From: an uncultured Alphaproteobacteria bacterium
GTDB lineage: Bacteria; Pseudomonadota; Alphaproteobacteria; Rs-D84
DNA length: 64,000 nucleotides
Reading direction: 5' to 3'
Assembly: GCA_946623825.1 (NCBI GenBank)
Contig: CAMORN010000001.1
Coordinates: 142,202-206,201 of the forward strand
The notes beneath the pieces were generated by a model. It did no database searches. It worked only from the letters and a program-made list of their open reading frames with translations, and was not told where the DNA came from. The position numbers were made by a program, and so were the translations under genes. Below, piece after piece: positions 24,409-33,156 of this stretch (the stretch's first letter is position 1; each line of letters starts with the position of its first letter).

Positions 24409-24726
24409 ATGTTCGGGTTGAAAAAGAAATGTGGTTGTGCAAAAGCTGCTGTTAAACCAGCTGCAAAAAAACCAGCTGCAAAAAAAGTAGCAGTTAAACC
24501 AGCTGCAAAAAAAGTTGCTGCAAAAAAACCAGTTGCTAAAAAAGTAGTTGCAAAAAAACCAGCTGCTAAAAAAGTAGTTGCAAAAAAACCAGCTGCAAAA
24601 AAAGTAGTTGCTAAAAAAGCACCTGCAAAAAAAGTTGCTGCAAAAAAACCAGCTGCAAAAAAAGTAGTTGCTAAAAAAGCTCCTGCAAAAAAACCAGCTG
24701 CTAAAAAAGTAGTTAAAAAGAAATAA
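24409..24726 (+). CDS. Lys/Ala/Pro-repeat basic protein (histone H1-like)
   Basis: 105 residues. After [15 protein letters not shown] almost the whole protein is a repeat of [10 protein letters not shown]-type pentads, like eukaryotic H1 tails and bacterial Hc1/AlgP-like proteins. It should bind DNA or RNA without sequence specificity. The coding DNA is a tandem array of related 15-30 base units (24430-24720), prone to length change. It lies between scaffold and capsid genes and has a good AAGGAGAG site. A role in packaging or compaction of virion DNA is inference. Confidence 0.75.
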   Translation: MFGLKKKCGCAKAAVKPAAKKPAAKKVAVKPAAKKVAAKKPVAKKVVAKKPAAKKVVAKKPAAKKVVAKKAPAKKVAAKKPAAKKVVAKKAPAKKPAAKKVVKKK

Positions 24727-24730
24727 TTTG

Positions 24731-24957
24731 TTGCGCATATTTTATGCGTAATTTTTATTTTTTCCCCGAAATCGTATGGTTTTGGGGATTTTTTTTAAAG
24801 ATAAAATTTTCAGTCAGATATATTTTCTTGTTTCTGACTGAATTTTTTATTGGATAATCCATTTTTTTTACGGACCCTAAATTTCGTTTTGATGTATGGC
24901 GCATTTTGTGCATAACCATAAATCAAAATTTTAGTAGCCACCCCTGTATGGGGTTTT
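24731..24957 (+). terminator. Stack of terminator-like hairpins before the capsid gene
   Basis: No ORF. In order: TGCGCAT/ATGCGTA with T-rich tail (24733-24757); CCCCGAAA/TTTGGGG-type stem with T-run (about 24763-24797); TCAGTCAG/CTGACTGA with T-run (24810-24846). Then comes a long imperfect stem CTAAATTT/AAATTTTAG (24879-24932), and CCACCCC/GGGGT with T5 (24938-24957). They would reduce read-through into the capsid gene or stabilise transcripts. Confidence 0.6.
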
Positions 24958-24982
24958 TATTTAATAAAAAAAGGATTTTATT

Positions 24983-25810
24983 ATGTCTATTTCAGTAGAT
25001 AATGTTTTTGTAAAACAATTTGAAGCAGATGTTCATTTGGCTTATCAACAAATGGGCACAAAATTACGTTCAACAATTCGCAGTAAATCTGGTGTTGTTG
25101 GTGCATCTACAACTTTCCAGAAAGTTGGTAAAGGTATTGCGAGTACTAAATCTCGTCATGGTATTGTTCCTGTTATGAATTTAGACCACACACCGGTCGA
25201 ATGTGTATTGCAAGATTATTATGCAGGTGATTGGGTTGATTCATTAGATGAATTGAAAACAAACATAGACGAACGTCGTGTTGTTGCATCTGCTGGTGCG
25301 TATGCGTTGGGTCGCAAGACAGATGAATTGATTATCAATGCAATGAATAATGCAACACAATCTGTTGGTGATTATTCCACAGGTTTAACAAAATCTTTGA
25401 TTATGTCTGCGCTTGAAATATTAAACACAAACGATGTGCCAGATGATGGTCGCAGATTTGCAGTTGTTGGTGTTCATCAATGGAACGAATTGTTGAAATT
25501 AGATGAATTTGTGTCTGCTGACTATGTTGGTGGGGCAACACCTTTGATTGACGGGTGTGAATCAAGAAGATGGTTAGGAATCAATTGGGTTTTGTGTAAT
25601 GCATTGCCTTTGGCAAATTCAGATGAACGCGATTGTTTCATTTATCACGCATCCAGCGTTGGTCATGCCTGTGGTCAGGAAGTAAAAACAGATATTACAT
25701 GGCATGGTGAACGTGCTGCGCATTTCATCAGCAACAGTATGTCACAAGGTGCAGTTCTGATTGATGCAGAAGGTATCGTTCGTATTAAATGCGATGATGA
25801 TGCTCAATAA
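24983..25810 (+). CDS. Phage major capsid protein
   Basis: 275 residues. VFVKQFEADVHLAYQQMGTK at the start, then VECVLQDYYAGDWVDSLDEL, RRFAVVGVHQWNELL and GINWVLCNALP match the podovirus-type capsid proteins found in alphaproteobacterial prophages. It would form the icosahedral shell. The ATG has an AAAGGAT site. Neighbours (scaffold upstream, tail genes downstream) agree. It is smaller than T7 gp10 (about 345). Confidence 0.8.
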   Translation: MSISVDNVFVKQFEADVHLAYQQMGTKLRSTIRSKSGVVGASTTFQKVGKGIASTKSRHGIVPVMNLDHTPVECVLQDYYAGDWVDSLDELKTNIDERRVVASAGAYALGRKTDELIINAMNNATQSVGDYSTGLTKSLIMSALEILNTNDVPDDGRRFAVVGVHQWNELLKLDEFVSADYVGGATPLIDGCESRRWLGINWVLCNALPLANSDERDCFIYHASSVGHACGQEVKTDITWHGERAAHFISNSMSQGAVLIDAEGIVRIKCDDDAQ

Positions 25811-25836
25811 TTTTTAACAAAAAAAAGGAAAACAAA

Positions 25837-26067
25837 ATGGCTTTTCAAAATAAAAATTTATCTGTTATTGCATATGCAAATGGTTTCACACTTTGGCATT
25901 ATAAGGCAAACGAAACAATGACCGCAATTTCAACATCTGGTTATTTTTCCCCAGTTAATACTTTGATGAAAACAGGGGATATTATTTTAATCAATGCATC
26001 AAATGGGACAGCAATTAAATCATTAACTGTCGCAGAAGGTGTTGTAAGCGTTGCTGCTTTGTCTTAA
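25837..26067 (+). CDS. Small phage structural protein of unknown function
   Basis: 76 residues, beta-rich: LSVIAYANGFTLWHYKANE, then GYFSPVNTLMKTGDIILINA. This pattern is common in small proteins next to capsid genes of alphaproteobacterial phages, where decoration or head-completion roles are possible. It has an AAAGGAAAA site. Function unknown. Confidence 0.65.
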   Translation: MAFQNKNLSVIAYANGFTLWHYKANETMTAISTSGYFSPVNTLMKTGDIILINASNGTAIKSLTVAEGVVSVAALS

Positions 26068-26089
26068 ATTAAAATATAAAAAAATATAA

Positions 26090-26116
26090 ACGGGCCGTGA
26101 AAACGGCTCGTTTTTG
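26090..26116 (+). terminator. Terminator within the structural gene cluster
   Basis: ACGGGCCGT/ACGGCTCGT stem with T5 tail; it separates head from tail genes. Confidence 0.75.
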
Positions 26117-26132
26117 TTTAGGTAGGTGTAAA

Positions 26133-26651
26133 ATGTTTAGTAAAATAGATTTATGTTCAATGGCTTTGCTTAAAATAGGTGAAAAGCCAATTCAATCTTT
26201 GCGTGAAGATTCTGCGCCGGCACAATTGGCCAGAAATTTATTTGATGCCACCGCAGATACTTTGTTAACTGCGTTTCCGTGGCGTTTTGCAACCGAACAC
26301 ATAGTTTTGAATAAGAATACAGATGATGAATTTATTATTCCTGGAAATGTGTTGCGTATTATCAAATGTGATGGAAAAATTGCGGGGAACAAAATTATTT
26401 GTCCATCTGAGACGACAAATATTTTAGCGGTTGTTAAAACAGAACCAGAAAAATTTCCAGATTATTTTGCATCTCTGTTGGTCACGAAACTGGCGATAGA
26501 GTTTTGTATCCCGTTGGTTGGTGATATGAATATTTTTAATATGATGTCTGCTTTATATGAAAGAGATTTTCAGACGGCTAAATTCATAGACAGTTCAATG
26601 TCTGTACAATCAGATGTGTCAGATTTTTCTTTGATAAATACCAGATTTTAA
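26133..26651 (+). CDS. Tail tubular protein A-like (gatekeeper/adaptor)
   Basis: 172 residues from the ATG at 26133 (AGGTAGGTG upstream); a longer start at 26097 lies inside the terminator. SKIDLCSMALLKIGEKPIQS, LARNLFDATADTLLTAFPWR and PDYFASLLVTKLAIEFC match T7 gp11-type tail tubular A proteins that join portal and nozzle. The next gene is the B partner. Confidence 0.8.
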   Translation: MFSKIDLCSMALLKIGEKPIQSLREDSAPAQLARNLFDATADTLLTAFPWRFATEHIVLNKNTDDEFIIPGNVLRIIKCDGKIAGNKIICPSETTNILAVVKTEPEKFPDYFASLLVTKLAIEFCIPLVGDMNIFNMMSALYERDFQTAKFIDSSMSVQSDVSDFSLINTRF

Positions 26652-26666
26652 TCAAGGGAGTTTTTT

Positions 26667-28379
26667 ATGGGAAATTTTCTTAAAACTCAAAATGTGTTTT
26701 CTCGGGGCGAGATTTCATCAGATTTTTATGCGTTAAATAATAATAATGCCGTTGCAAAACTAGAAAATATGGATGTTTTACAATCAGGTGCTTTAAAACG
26801 CAGAAAAGGTCTGAGACAAATCGCATCTGTTCCGTATAAATCAATATTGATTCCTTTCCAAATCAGTGAAAACGAAAAATATTTATTGGTTATATATCGT
26901 GGCAGTATGGATATTTATAAGAACGATGTAAAAATCGAAAATATTTTATCCCCATGGGACGAATCTGATTTAGATAAAATTCAATATGTCCAAAGATTTA
27001 ACAGCATATTTTTTGTACATCCTGATTATCAGCCTCGTATTTTGACAAAAGATGAAGATGGCTTTAAAATGTCGTATTTCAATTTTTATGTCAATTCAGA
27101 TTTGAGCATTAATATACCGTTTAAAAGGTTTGATGATACCGAAGGTGTATATTTTACAATGTCCGTCAGCAGTTTGGATAATAATCATGCTCTGTTCACA
27201 TCTAATGTAGATTTTTGGGACAAACAATTCGAGGGACAAAGGTTTTTAATAAACAATAAACAATGGATTTTGACTTCTATTAAAAGTAATCGTGTCGGTG
27301 AATTGTACACAAATGGTGACTTTGCGATAGTCAGCAGCCCAATAACCGAATGGTACGAAGAAGAATTTAATACTAAACGCGGTTGGCCTGCATGTATTTG
27401 TTTCCATCAAAACAGATTGGTTTTTGGGTGTACTGCGTCAGCGCCAAACAATATATGGATGTCAAAGGTTGGTGATTATACCAATTTTGATGTTGGAACA
27501 GGTCTTGATGACGAAGCGATATTTTTAACATTGTTATCTGCACAACATAATCATATATGTAATATTATCAGCAGTGATAAATTGCAAATTTTAACATCTG
27601 TCGGTGAATGGGCGGTTTCTAATTCGCCTTTGACACCAAGCAATGTTGATATAAAACAACATACATCTGTTGGCAGCGTTTCAACATTGGTTTTGCCACC
27701 ACAACAAATAGAAGGTGCGACAGTATTCATATCTGAATCTGGCACAGATATTCGTGAACTTGATTTAGATGATTTGGGTGAAAATTATAACGCGACTGAT
27801 TTATGTGTCGCATCAAAACATATGATGAAACAACCAATCAGTGTCGCATATAATCAACATACGCATCAATTGTTTGTTGTTATGAATGCAGGAAATATAG
27901 CTGTATTAAATAAATATATAAACACAGATATTTCTGCATGGGCAAATTATAAAACAGATGGTGAATTTCAATATGTCGGTGTTTTGGATAATGATACATA
28001 TGTTATTGTAAAAAGAAATGATGATTTATATCTTGAAAAATTTGATGCAGATTGTTTATCTGATGCAGATGATTATGGATTTTCATACACTATATCTGCA
28101 TTACCACTTATTACAAATGGACACACGCCACGCAAAGTCAGGACCAGAAAAATATCTTTGCGTGTGAAAGATACAAAATCAGTTTTTATAAATTCTTATC
28201 GCTGTGAAATTCCGAACAGTGTTTATGAAAACGAAAATGTTGGATACAGCGGTGATTTGTCCATGAATTTATTGGGAATACAACGGGATACAATGCAACC
28301 TTTGTGGACGGTTTCGAGTAATGAACAATTGCCTGCTACGATATTGTCTGTGACGGTTGATGGTTGGTATCAAATATAA
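26667..28379 (+). CDS. Tail tubular protein B-like (nozzle)
   Basis: 570 residues. The N-terminus NVFSRGEISSDFYALNNNNA, then LENMDVLQSGALKRRKGLRQ and WPACICFHQNRLVFG, is typical of podovirus tail tubular B/nozzle proteins with a beta-propeller core. It follows tail tubular A by 15 bases with GGGAG upstream. It would form the tail tube tip and bind fibres. It is shorter than T7 gp12 (about 794). Confidence 0.8.
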   Translation: MGNFLKTQNVFSRGEISSDFYALNNNNAVAKLENMDVLQSGALKRRKGLRQIASVPYKSILIPFQISENEKYLLVIYRGSMDIYKNDVKIENILSPWDESDLDKIQYVQRFNSIFFVHPDYQPRILTKDEDGFKMSYFNFYVNSDLSINIPFKRFDDTEGVYFTMSVSSLDNNHALFTSNVDFWDKQFEGQRFLINNKQWILTSIKSNRVGELYTNGDFAIVSSPITEWYEEEFNTKRGWPACICFHQNRLVFGCTASAPNNIWMSKVGDYTNFDVGTGLDDEAIFLTLLSAQHNHICNIISSDKLQILTSVGEWAVSNSPLTPSNVDIKQHTSVGSVSTLVLPPQQIEGATVFISESGTDIRELDLDDLGENYNATDLCVASKHMMKQPISVAYNQHTHQLFVVMNAGNIAVLNKYINTDISAWANYKTDGEFQYVGVLDNDTYVIVKRNDDLYLEKFDADCLSDADDYGFSYTISALPLITNGHTPRKVRTRKISLRVKDTKSVFINSYRCEIPNSVYENENVGYSGDLSMNLLGIQRDTMQPLWTVSSNEQLPATILSVTVDGWYQI

Positions 28380-28395
28380 AAGAAAGGAGTTTATT

Positions 28396-28743
28396 ATGGG
28401 ACAATTAGTTTCAGATGTGACAAAAGTTTTAGAATATAAAGACGCAAAAAAAGAAGCGTCATCACAGCGTCAAAAAATATTGGCACAAATTGCGGAAGAT
28501 GAACAAACAAAAACAAATTTAATTAAAAAAATTTTAGCTACACAAAACGCTAAATATGGTGCAAGTGGTAATTCAGGAAGCGGTTTTTCTGAAAGTGCGG
28601 TTTTGAAAAGATTGCGTGAAGAAGCTGCGAAACCTTACGATGAAAAACGCAAAAGCAATCTTGAAAAAATCAAAAAGCAAAAAGTTAAAAAACCAAATTT
28701 GATTGCAACATGGTTGTCAAAGATAGATGACATAGCAGGATAG
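28396..28743 (+). CDS. Small helical phage protein, possible internal or tail protein
   Basis: 115 residues from the ATG at 28396 (AAAGGAG site). It is coiled-coil-like and very charged (EYKDAKKEASSQRQKILAQI), with a Gly/Ser hinge (GASGNSGSGFSES) and a basic tail. It lies between nozzle and fibre genes, where T7 carries internal core proteins. Function unknown. Confidence 0.6.
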   Translation: MGQLVSDVTKVLEYKDAKKEASSQRQKILAQIAEDEQTKTNLIKKILATQNAKYGASGNSGSGFSESAVLKRLREEAAKPYDEKRKSNLEKIKKQKVKKPNLIATWLSKIDDIAG

Positions 28744-28752
28744 GGGGACGAT

Positions 28753-29301
28753 ATGTATAAAATATCATATATTGGGGACGGACAGACAAATGAATTTGTT
28801 TTTGATTTTCCTTTTTTTCAAGATGCGGATATTCATGTCGCTGTGGATAATATTGTTTTAAATTCAGATGAATATGATGTTAATCCAAATAACGATTTTA
28901 ATGGTGGTATTGTCGTTTTGAATAATATACCGGAAAACGAATCTCGTATAGATATTTTCAGACAGATATCATTAAACAGAATTATAGATTATCAACCAAC
29001 AATGAAAATAGATCCTGAATCTTTGAACAGTGATTTTAATTTTCTGTTGGCGGCTTTGCAAGATTTTAATGGTGTGAATTTAGATTTATCCCAATGGGAA
29101 AATATACATGATACAGTCTTGCACCAGATGAATTATGTTATGGAAACAATCAAAGATAAAATGTCTGGGGGTGCGGTGTTGGGGCTGTACAATAATTTGT
29201 TAAATGTTTTAGATGGTGCGTTGCCAAAATTGATAAATGATTATGGTTCTGTGACAGAAGAAGCGCCTTATGAAACCCGTGACGATTACGGAAGCATTTG
29301 A
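28753..29301 (+). CDS. Tail fibre N-terminal, T7 gp17-like attachment domain
   Basis: 182 residues. ISYIGDGQTNEFVFDFPFFQ, then DIHVAVDNIVLNSDEYDVN, GIVVLNNIPENESRIDIFRQ and IDYQPTMKIDPESLNSDFN, is the hallmark of the T7 tail-fibre N-terminal domain that joins the fibre to the tail. A long receptor-binding part is missing, so it could be an adaptor for another fibre or a truncated fibre. It overlaps the terminase gene by 32 bases. Confidence 0.8.
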   Translation: MYKISYIGDGQTNEFVFDFPFFQDADIHVAVDNIVLNSDEYDVNPNNDFNGGIVVLNNIPENESRIDIFRQISLNRIIDYQPTMKIDPESLNSDFNFLLAALQDFNGVNLDLSQWENIHDTVLHQMNYVMETIKDKMSGGAVLGLYNNLLNVLDGALPKLINDYGSVTEEAPYETRDDYGSI

Positions 29302-29878
29302 TTTTTTAGATGCTTGGAATAAAATTTTAGGTTTTACGACACCGCAACACCATAAACAAATTATGCAATTTTTAATAGAAATTTTTAATAATGAACCGCA
29401 TCGTGGTTTGTTAAACGCGTTTCGGCATTCTGGAAAATCTACTGTAGTCGGAATTTTTGCAGCGTGTGTTTTATATCATAATCCGCAAACACGAATTTTG
29501 ATTTTATCTGCTGAAACAAATCTGGCATCGCGTATGGTTGCACATATAAAAAACATATTGGAAAATCATCCTTTCTGTGAAGATATATTGCCAGATGTTA
29601 AGAAAGAGTGGGGAACGCATAAAATTACTATTAAAAGACCAATTGGTATTCGTGAACCGTCTGTTATTTGTCAGGGTGTTTCTGGAAATATTACCGGTAT
29701 GCGTTCTGATTTAATTATCTGTGATGATGTAGAGGTTCCGAACACTTGTAATACCGCACAAAAAAGAAATAATCTGAGGGAAAGGTTGCGTGAACTTGAT
29801 TTTATATTATCACCACATGGAACGATGATTTATATTGGGACGCCACACACAAAAAACACTATATACCAAACAGATTAG
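29270..29878 (+). CDS. Terminase large subunit, N-terminal ATPase part (split gene)
   Basis: 202 residues. T7-like terminase ATPase with a Walker A-like FRHSGKST (about residue 50), RILILSAETN, Walker B LIICDDVE and the coupling motif YIGTPHT, and then it stops four residues beyond TKNTIYQ. The nuclease half continues 3.3 kb away at 33155-34003. The stop codon at 29876 shares bases with the stop of the convergent gene at 29875. It packages DNA into the head by ATP hydrolysis if still functional. All ATPase motifs appear intact. Confidence 0.82.
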   Translation: MKPVTITEAFDFLDAWNKILGFTTPQHHKQIMQFLIEIFNNEPHRGLLNAFRHSGKSTVVGIFAACVLYHNPQTRILILSAETNLASRMVAHIKNILENHPFCEDILPDVKKEWGTHKITIKRPIGIREPSVICQGVSGNITGMRSDLIICDDVEVPNTCNTAQKRNNLRERLRELDFILSPHGTMIYIGTPHTKNTIYQTD

Positions 29879-30516
29879 GACATAGATGACATAAATGTTC
29901 TTAATTTTGATAATAATTCGTTGCCACTGTCCCCGAACATAGGCAGGTATGTTTCAAATTCTGGCATATCTGCCTGAATCTGGGCGCGGTTGCGTTCTGT
30001 CAATGTTTCGGATACCAACTGTTGTGCTTCGTCCCACATTTGATATGCACGATTTGTTCGAACGACATTGTCCCATTGTGCCAATGCAACAGTATCGCCA
30101 GCCAATGAAGATTTGATGTCTTCTATCCAATCGGTGCCAAAATTTTTTACAAATGGCAGATTTTTTATTTCATTTAATCCGTCCAATGTTGGTTCAAAAT
30201 GTTCCAGTGAACTTTTCAATTGTTCTATTTCTTCTTTTGATATAGAAACATTTATTTCATGACTGGACATTGTGCCACCATATGGTAATAAATCATTATC
30301 TATGGTGTTCATCGGGGTTTTGCCACTTTTCAGATTATTGATGTGTTCAACCAATTTCTGACCCGTTGGCAGATTTAATAATTCTTTGATAACCTGAGCA
30401 TCGTTAGATTCAGAAACCAAAACAGGGTTCACAGCCGACCAGCCACCAACAATAACGTGTGCCTGACGATAAAGATTTAAAAGACGTTGTGCGATAATAT
30501 GTGCCTGCTGTTGCAT
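29875..30516 (-). CDS. Hypothetical protein at the terminase breakpoint
   Basis: 213 residues, helical, no signal peptide or membrane segment; NLYRQAHVIVGGWSAVNPVL near the N-terminus and a long acidic middle. I do not recognise the family. It is downstream of the HTH regulator gene on the same strand (27-base gap, with a GGGGGGA site), so they form an operon. Its stop codon lies exactly at the end of the terminase ATPase fragment, making it the left edge of the inserted block. Confidence 0.7.
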   Translation of the reverse strand: MQQQAHIIAQRLLNLYRQAHVIVGGWSAVNPVLVSESNDAQVIKELLNLPTGQKLVEHINNLKSGKTPMNTIDNDLLPYGGTMSSHEINVSISKEEIEQLKSSLEHFEPTLDGLNEIKNLPFVKNFGTDWIEDIKSSLAGDTVALAQWDNVVRTNRAYQMWDEAQQLVSETLTERNRAQIQADMPEFETYLPMFGDSGNELLSKLRTFMSSMS

Positions 30517-30543
30517 CTTAATCCCCCCTACAGATAAAGGTGT

Positions 30544-31551
30544 TTATTGCATGACAATCATGATAACTTTGTGCATTGTTTTGCCCGTGATTTTTTCATC
30601 AGGGTTAGAAACATGACCATACAATGTACCATGTGAATCTTTTTTAACAATAACAATTTGCGCACTTGCAGAATCTGAATCAGACATTTTTGCAAAATCA
30701 GAATCTATACAAACAGCTAAATCCCCGGCGCTGACTTTCGCGTTAACATCAACAAAAAGATGTGAAGATTCAGGAATAAACCCACCAAGGCGTTTAGAAT
30801 TTGGAACAACCGCATAAATACCGTTGATGCCTTCTAAATCAGATGGGGCAACAATCATTGTTTCATCAGATTTTTGTAATTTAATGGCTTTGCCTTCTGG
30901 TACACCAAAAACAGGAACCAATTTTTTACGTGCATTATCATACAATTGTGCGCCATATAAACCACCATGAGAATCAAATTCAGAAGATGGGTTTCTTGGT
31001 TCAAGAACAGATTTTACGCGTTCTTTTACTTTGTTAATTTGTTTTGTTAATTCGCCAGATTTATAAAGATTTGCAATTTCTGCGAATAATTGTTCAGAGG
31101 TGTAACCAAATGTTTTTGCCAATGTTTCAACTTCGTTTTCATAAACTTCACGTTGACCGACTTCAATTTTATGGTATACAGATAAAGTCATGCGTGATGC
31201 TTTTGCAGCCTGTGCAATTGTTTTTTCAGCACGTTGACGAATTTTACGCAATCCAGAACCGAACAGTTTCAAACCACTGCCTTCGTTATCTGTTAAACGG
31301 CGTTTGATTTCATTTTGCCATTGTCCTGCAACATCGTCTGATTCATGAATAAATATATCAGATAATTTGCAACCCAATATTTTGCAGACATTCAAAAGTT
31401 GTTTTTCGTTCAAACGACGAACACCTTTTTCAATCTTGGATACAGCGGACAAAGACAAACCGGCGCGTTTTGCCAATTCAGTCATTTTCATGCCCTTCGC
31501 TGCACGAATGTTGCGAATATTATTTGGAAAAATGATTTCTTCTTGTGCCAT
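30544..31551 (-). CDS. Regulator with two HTH (Xre) domains and S24-like C-terminal domain
   Basis: 335 residues. The first Xre helix-turn-helix (about 8-68) reads RAAKGMKMTELAKRAGLSLS. The second (about 100-160) reads LRKIRQRAEKTIAQAAKASR. The C-terminal part (about 215-335; KLVPVFGVPEGKAIKLQ, then ESSHLFVDVNAKVSAGDLAV) resembles the LexA/CI S24 fold, but I see no clear Ser-Lys dyad. It is probably a sensor-type transcription regulator. It lies between dnaB and the unknown gene inside the split terminase, and it could repress the phage cluster; that is inference. An inverted repeat TTGAC-N9-GTCAA lies just upstream. Confidence 0.82.
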   Translation of the reverse strand: MAQEEIIFPNNIRNIRAAKGMKMTELAKRAGLSLSAVSKIEKGVRRLNEKQLLNVCKILGCKLSDIFIHESDDVAGQWQNEIKRRLTDNEGSGLKLFGSGLRKIRQRAEKTIAQAAKASRMTLSVYHKIEVGQREVYENEVETLAKTFGYTSEQLFAEIANLYKSGELTKQINKVKERVKSVLEPRNPSSEFDSHGGLYGAQLYDNARKKLVPVFGVPEGKAIKLQKSDETMIVAPSDLEGINGIYAVVPNSKRLGGFIPESSHLFVDVNAKVSAGDLAVCIDSDFAKMSDSDSASAQIVIVKKDSHGTLYGHVSNPDEKITGKTMHKVIMIVMQ

Positions 31552-31575
31552 GGTATTACCCCTTTTTGGAATATC

Positions 31576-31594
31576 TTGACAAAATATTAGTCAA
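31576..31594 (-). promoter_or_regulatory. Inverted repeat at the regulator promoter, possible autoregulatory operator
   Basis: TTGAC-N9-GTCAA about 25 bases before the HTH gene start. The outer half doubles as a -35-like TTGACT. The half-sites match those of the palindrome at 22912 but with different spacing. Confidence 0.4.
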
Positions 31595-31635
31595 TTTTTC
31601 TGAATTTAGCAAGTAAAATAATACAATAATAACGA

Positions 31636-33156
31636 TTAAAGCATATCGTCTGGTACACCAGAATAGTCAGATGGACCCGATTCATAATTTGTTTCATAAC
31701 GAGAATCTATCTGGATATCTGATGGTTGTGGTGGTGTTTGCAATAAATTATCAAATAATGAATATTCTGCATAGAATGCAACATGGATAGTTTCTGTGCG
31801 TCCATGACGGTTTTTAGCGATAATCAATTCAGCCTGATTTTGATTGCTTAAATCATTGTTTTGTTGTTCGTGTTGTTTGCCGTCTTTCTTAGATTGTTTT
31901 TGATCTTTTATTGCATCGTAATAACTTTGACGATATGTGAACATAACAATATCAGCATCTTGTTCAATAGAACCAGATTCACGCAAATCTGACAATACAG
32001 GGTGTTTATCAATTCTTTGTTCAACACTACGTGATAACTGGGACAGGGCAATAACAGGGATATTCATATCCTTGGCCAAGATTTTAAGACCACGTGTTAT
32101 TTCAGATAATTCTTGAACACGGTTATCATTATGTTTTCCGCCCGGTGAAGTCATCAATTGAACATAGTCAATTACAACCAATGCAATGCCACCAAATTTG
32201 TGTGCAATACGACGTAAACGAGTGCGCATCATTGGAATAGACATATCGGCGTTATCATCTATGACCAAAGGCACCTTGGCTAAAGCGGTGGAATATTGCG
32301 ACATTTTCATAAATTCTTCGTCAGTCAATGTTCCATCACGCATATGTGTTGATTGAATTTTAGCCTGAGATGACAAAACACGAGAAGCCAATTGGTTGCT
32401 GGACATTTCGAGCGAGAAGAATACAACCGCCCCCTTGAATTTTTCATTTGCACGATTGTTCAAAATAGAATTTGCAGCATTGAAAGCGATGTTCATTGCA
32501 ACTGTTGTTTTACCCATACCCGGACGACCAGCAATAATAATCAAATCAGAAGAATGCAAACCGCCCAATGATTTGTCCAAATCATCAAGGCCAGTTGTTA
32601 AACCAGATAATTTACCGTCTGCCTTGTATGCAATTTCTGCGTCCTGTATGGCGACTTTCAATGCGTCTTCCAATGAACAGAAAGAACGTTCGGTGTCGCC
32701 AGACCTTGACAGGTTGAATAATTGTTGCTCTGCGTTTTCAATTTGTGCATTTACCGGATTTTCAGGATCTTCGGTATACGCATCGTCCATAACCTTGCGA
32801 GAAAATGTGATTAATTCGCGACGACGTGCATTATCAAATATCAAACGCGCATAATGTTCAACATTAACAACGGTTGTACCCGCGGCAGCCAATTGGTTCA
32901 AATAATCAACGCCACCAACACTTTCAAGAGTTCCCTGTTGTTCAAAATATGTTTTCGCAGTAATAACATCAAATGGAAACGAATTTGAATATGAACGATA
33001 TGCCTGTTTAAAAATTTCCTTGTGAGCAGGATGAGAAAAATGGTCCGCAGTCAGGAATGTTATCTTTTCCAAAACACGGTTGTCCATCAATACCGCCGCC
33101 AGAACGGCTTGTTCTGCTTCTAAATTAGTAGGCAAAGATTTCGGAGTAAAGTCCAT
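31636..33156 (-). CDS. dnaB: Replicative DNA helicase DnaB
   Basis: Hexameric 5'-3' helicase of the replication fork. 506 residues: the N-terminal domain begins PTNLEAEQAVLAAVLMD; RecA-like domain with Walker A GRPGMGKT, Walker B VIDYVQLM, LSRSVEQRIDKHPVLSDLRE and the arginine-finger region. Full length and typical of chromosomal alphaproteobacterial DnaB, not a phage helicase loader. The start ATG lies inside the terminase region and overlaps, as CATG, the possible start of the opposite-strand nuclease fragment. It has no strong ribosome binding site, so its upstream region may derive from phage DNA. Confidence 0.95.
   Translation of the reverse strand: MDFTPKSLPTNLEAEQAVLAAVLMDNRVLEKITFLTADHFSHPAHKEIFKQAYRSYSNSFPFDVITAKTYFEQQGTLESVGGVDYLNQLAAAGTTVVNVEHYARLIFDNARRRELITFSRKVMDDAYTEDPENPVNAQIENAEQQLFNLSRSGDTERSFCSLEDALKVAIQDAEIAYKADGKLSGLTTGLDDLDKSLGGLHSSDLIIIAGRPGMGKTTVAMNIAFNAANSILNNRANEKFKGAVVFFSLEMSSNQLASRVLSSQAKIQSTHMRDGTLTDEEFMKMSQYSTALAKVPLVIDDNADMSIPMMRTRLRRIAHKFGGIALVVIDYVQLMTSPGGKHNDNRVQELSEITRGLKILAKDMNIPVIALSQLSRSVEQRIDKHPVLSDLRESGSIEQDADIVMFTYRQSYYDAIKDQKQSKKDGKQHEQQNNDLSNQNQAELIIAKNRHGRTETIHVAFYAEYSLFDNLLQTPPQPSDIQIDSRYETNYESGPSDYSGVPDDML

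Noticed and set aside
24430..24720. CRISPR array
   Set aside because: The repeats are in-frame codons for PAAKK-type pentads without spacers; no CRISPR array is seen anywhere in the window.
29878..33155. Campbell-type integration with attP inside the terminase gene
   Set aside because: That would place the nuclease half at the left end and the ATPase half at the right end of the prophage; the order here is the reverse, so insertion of the host block fits better.
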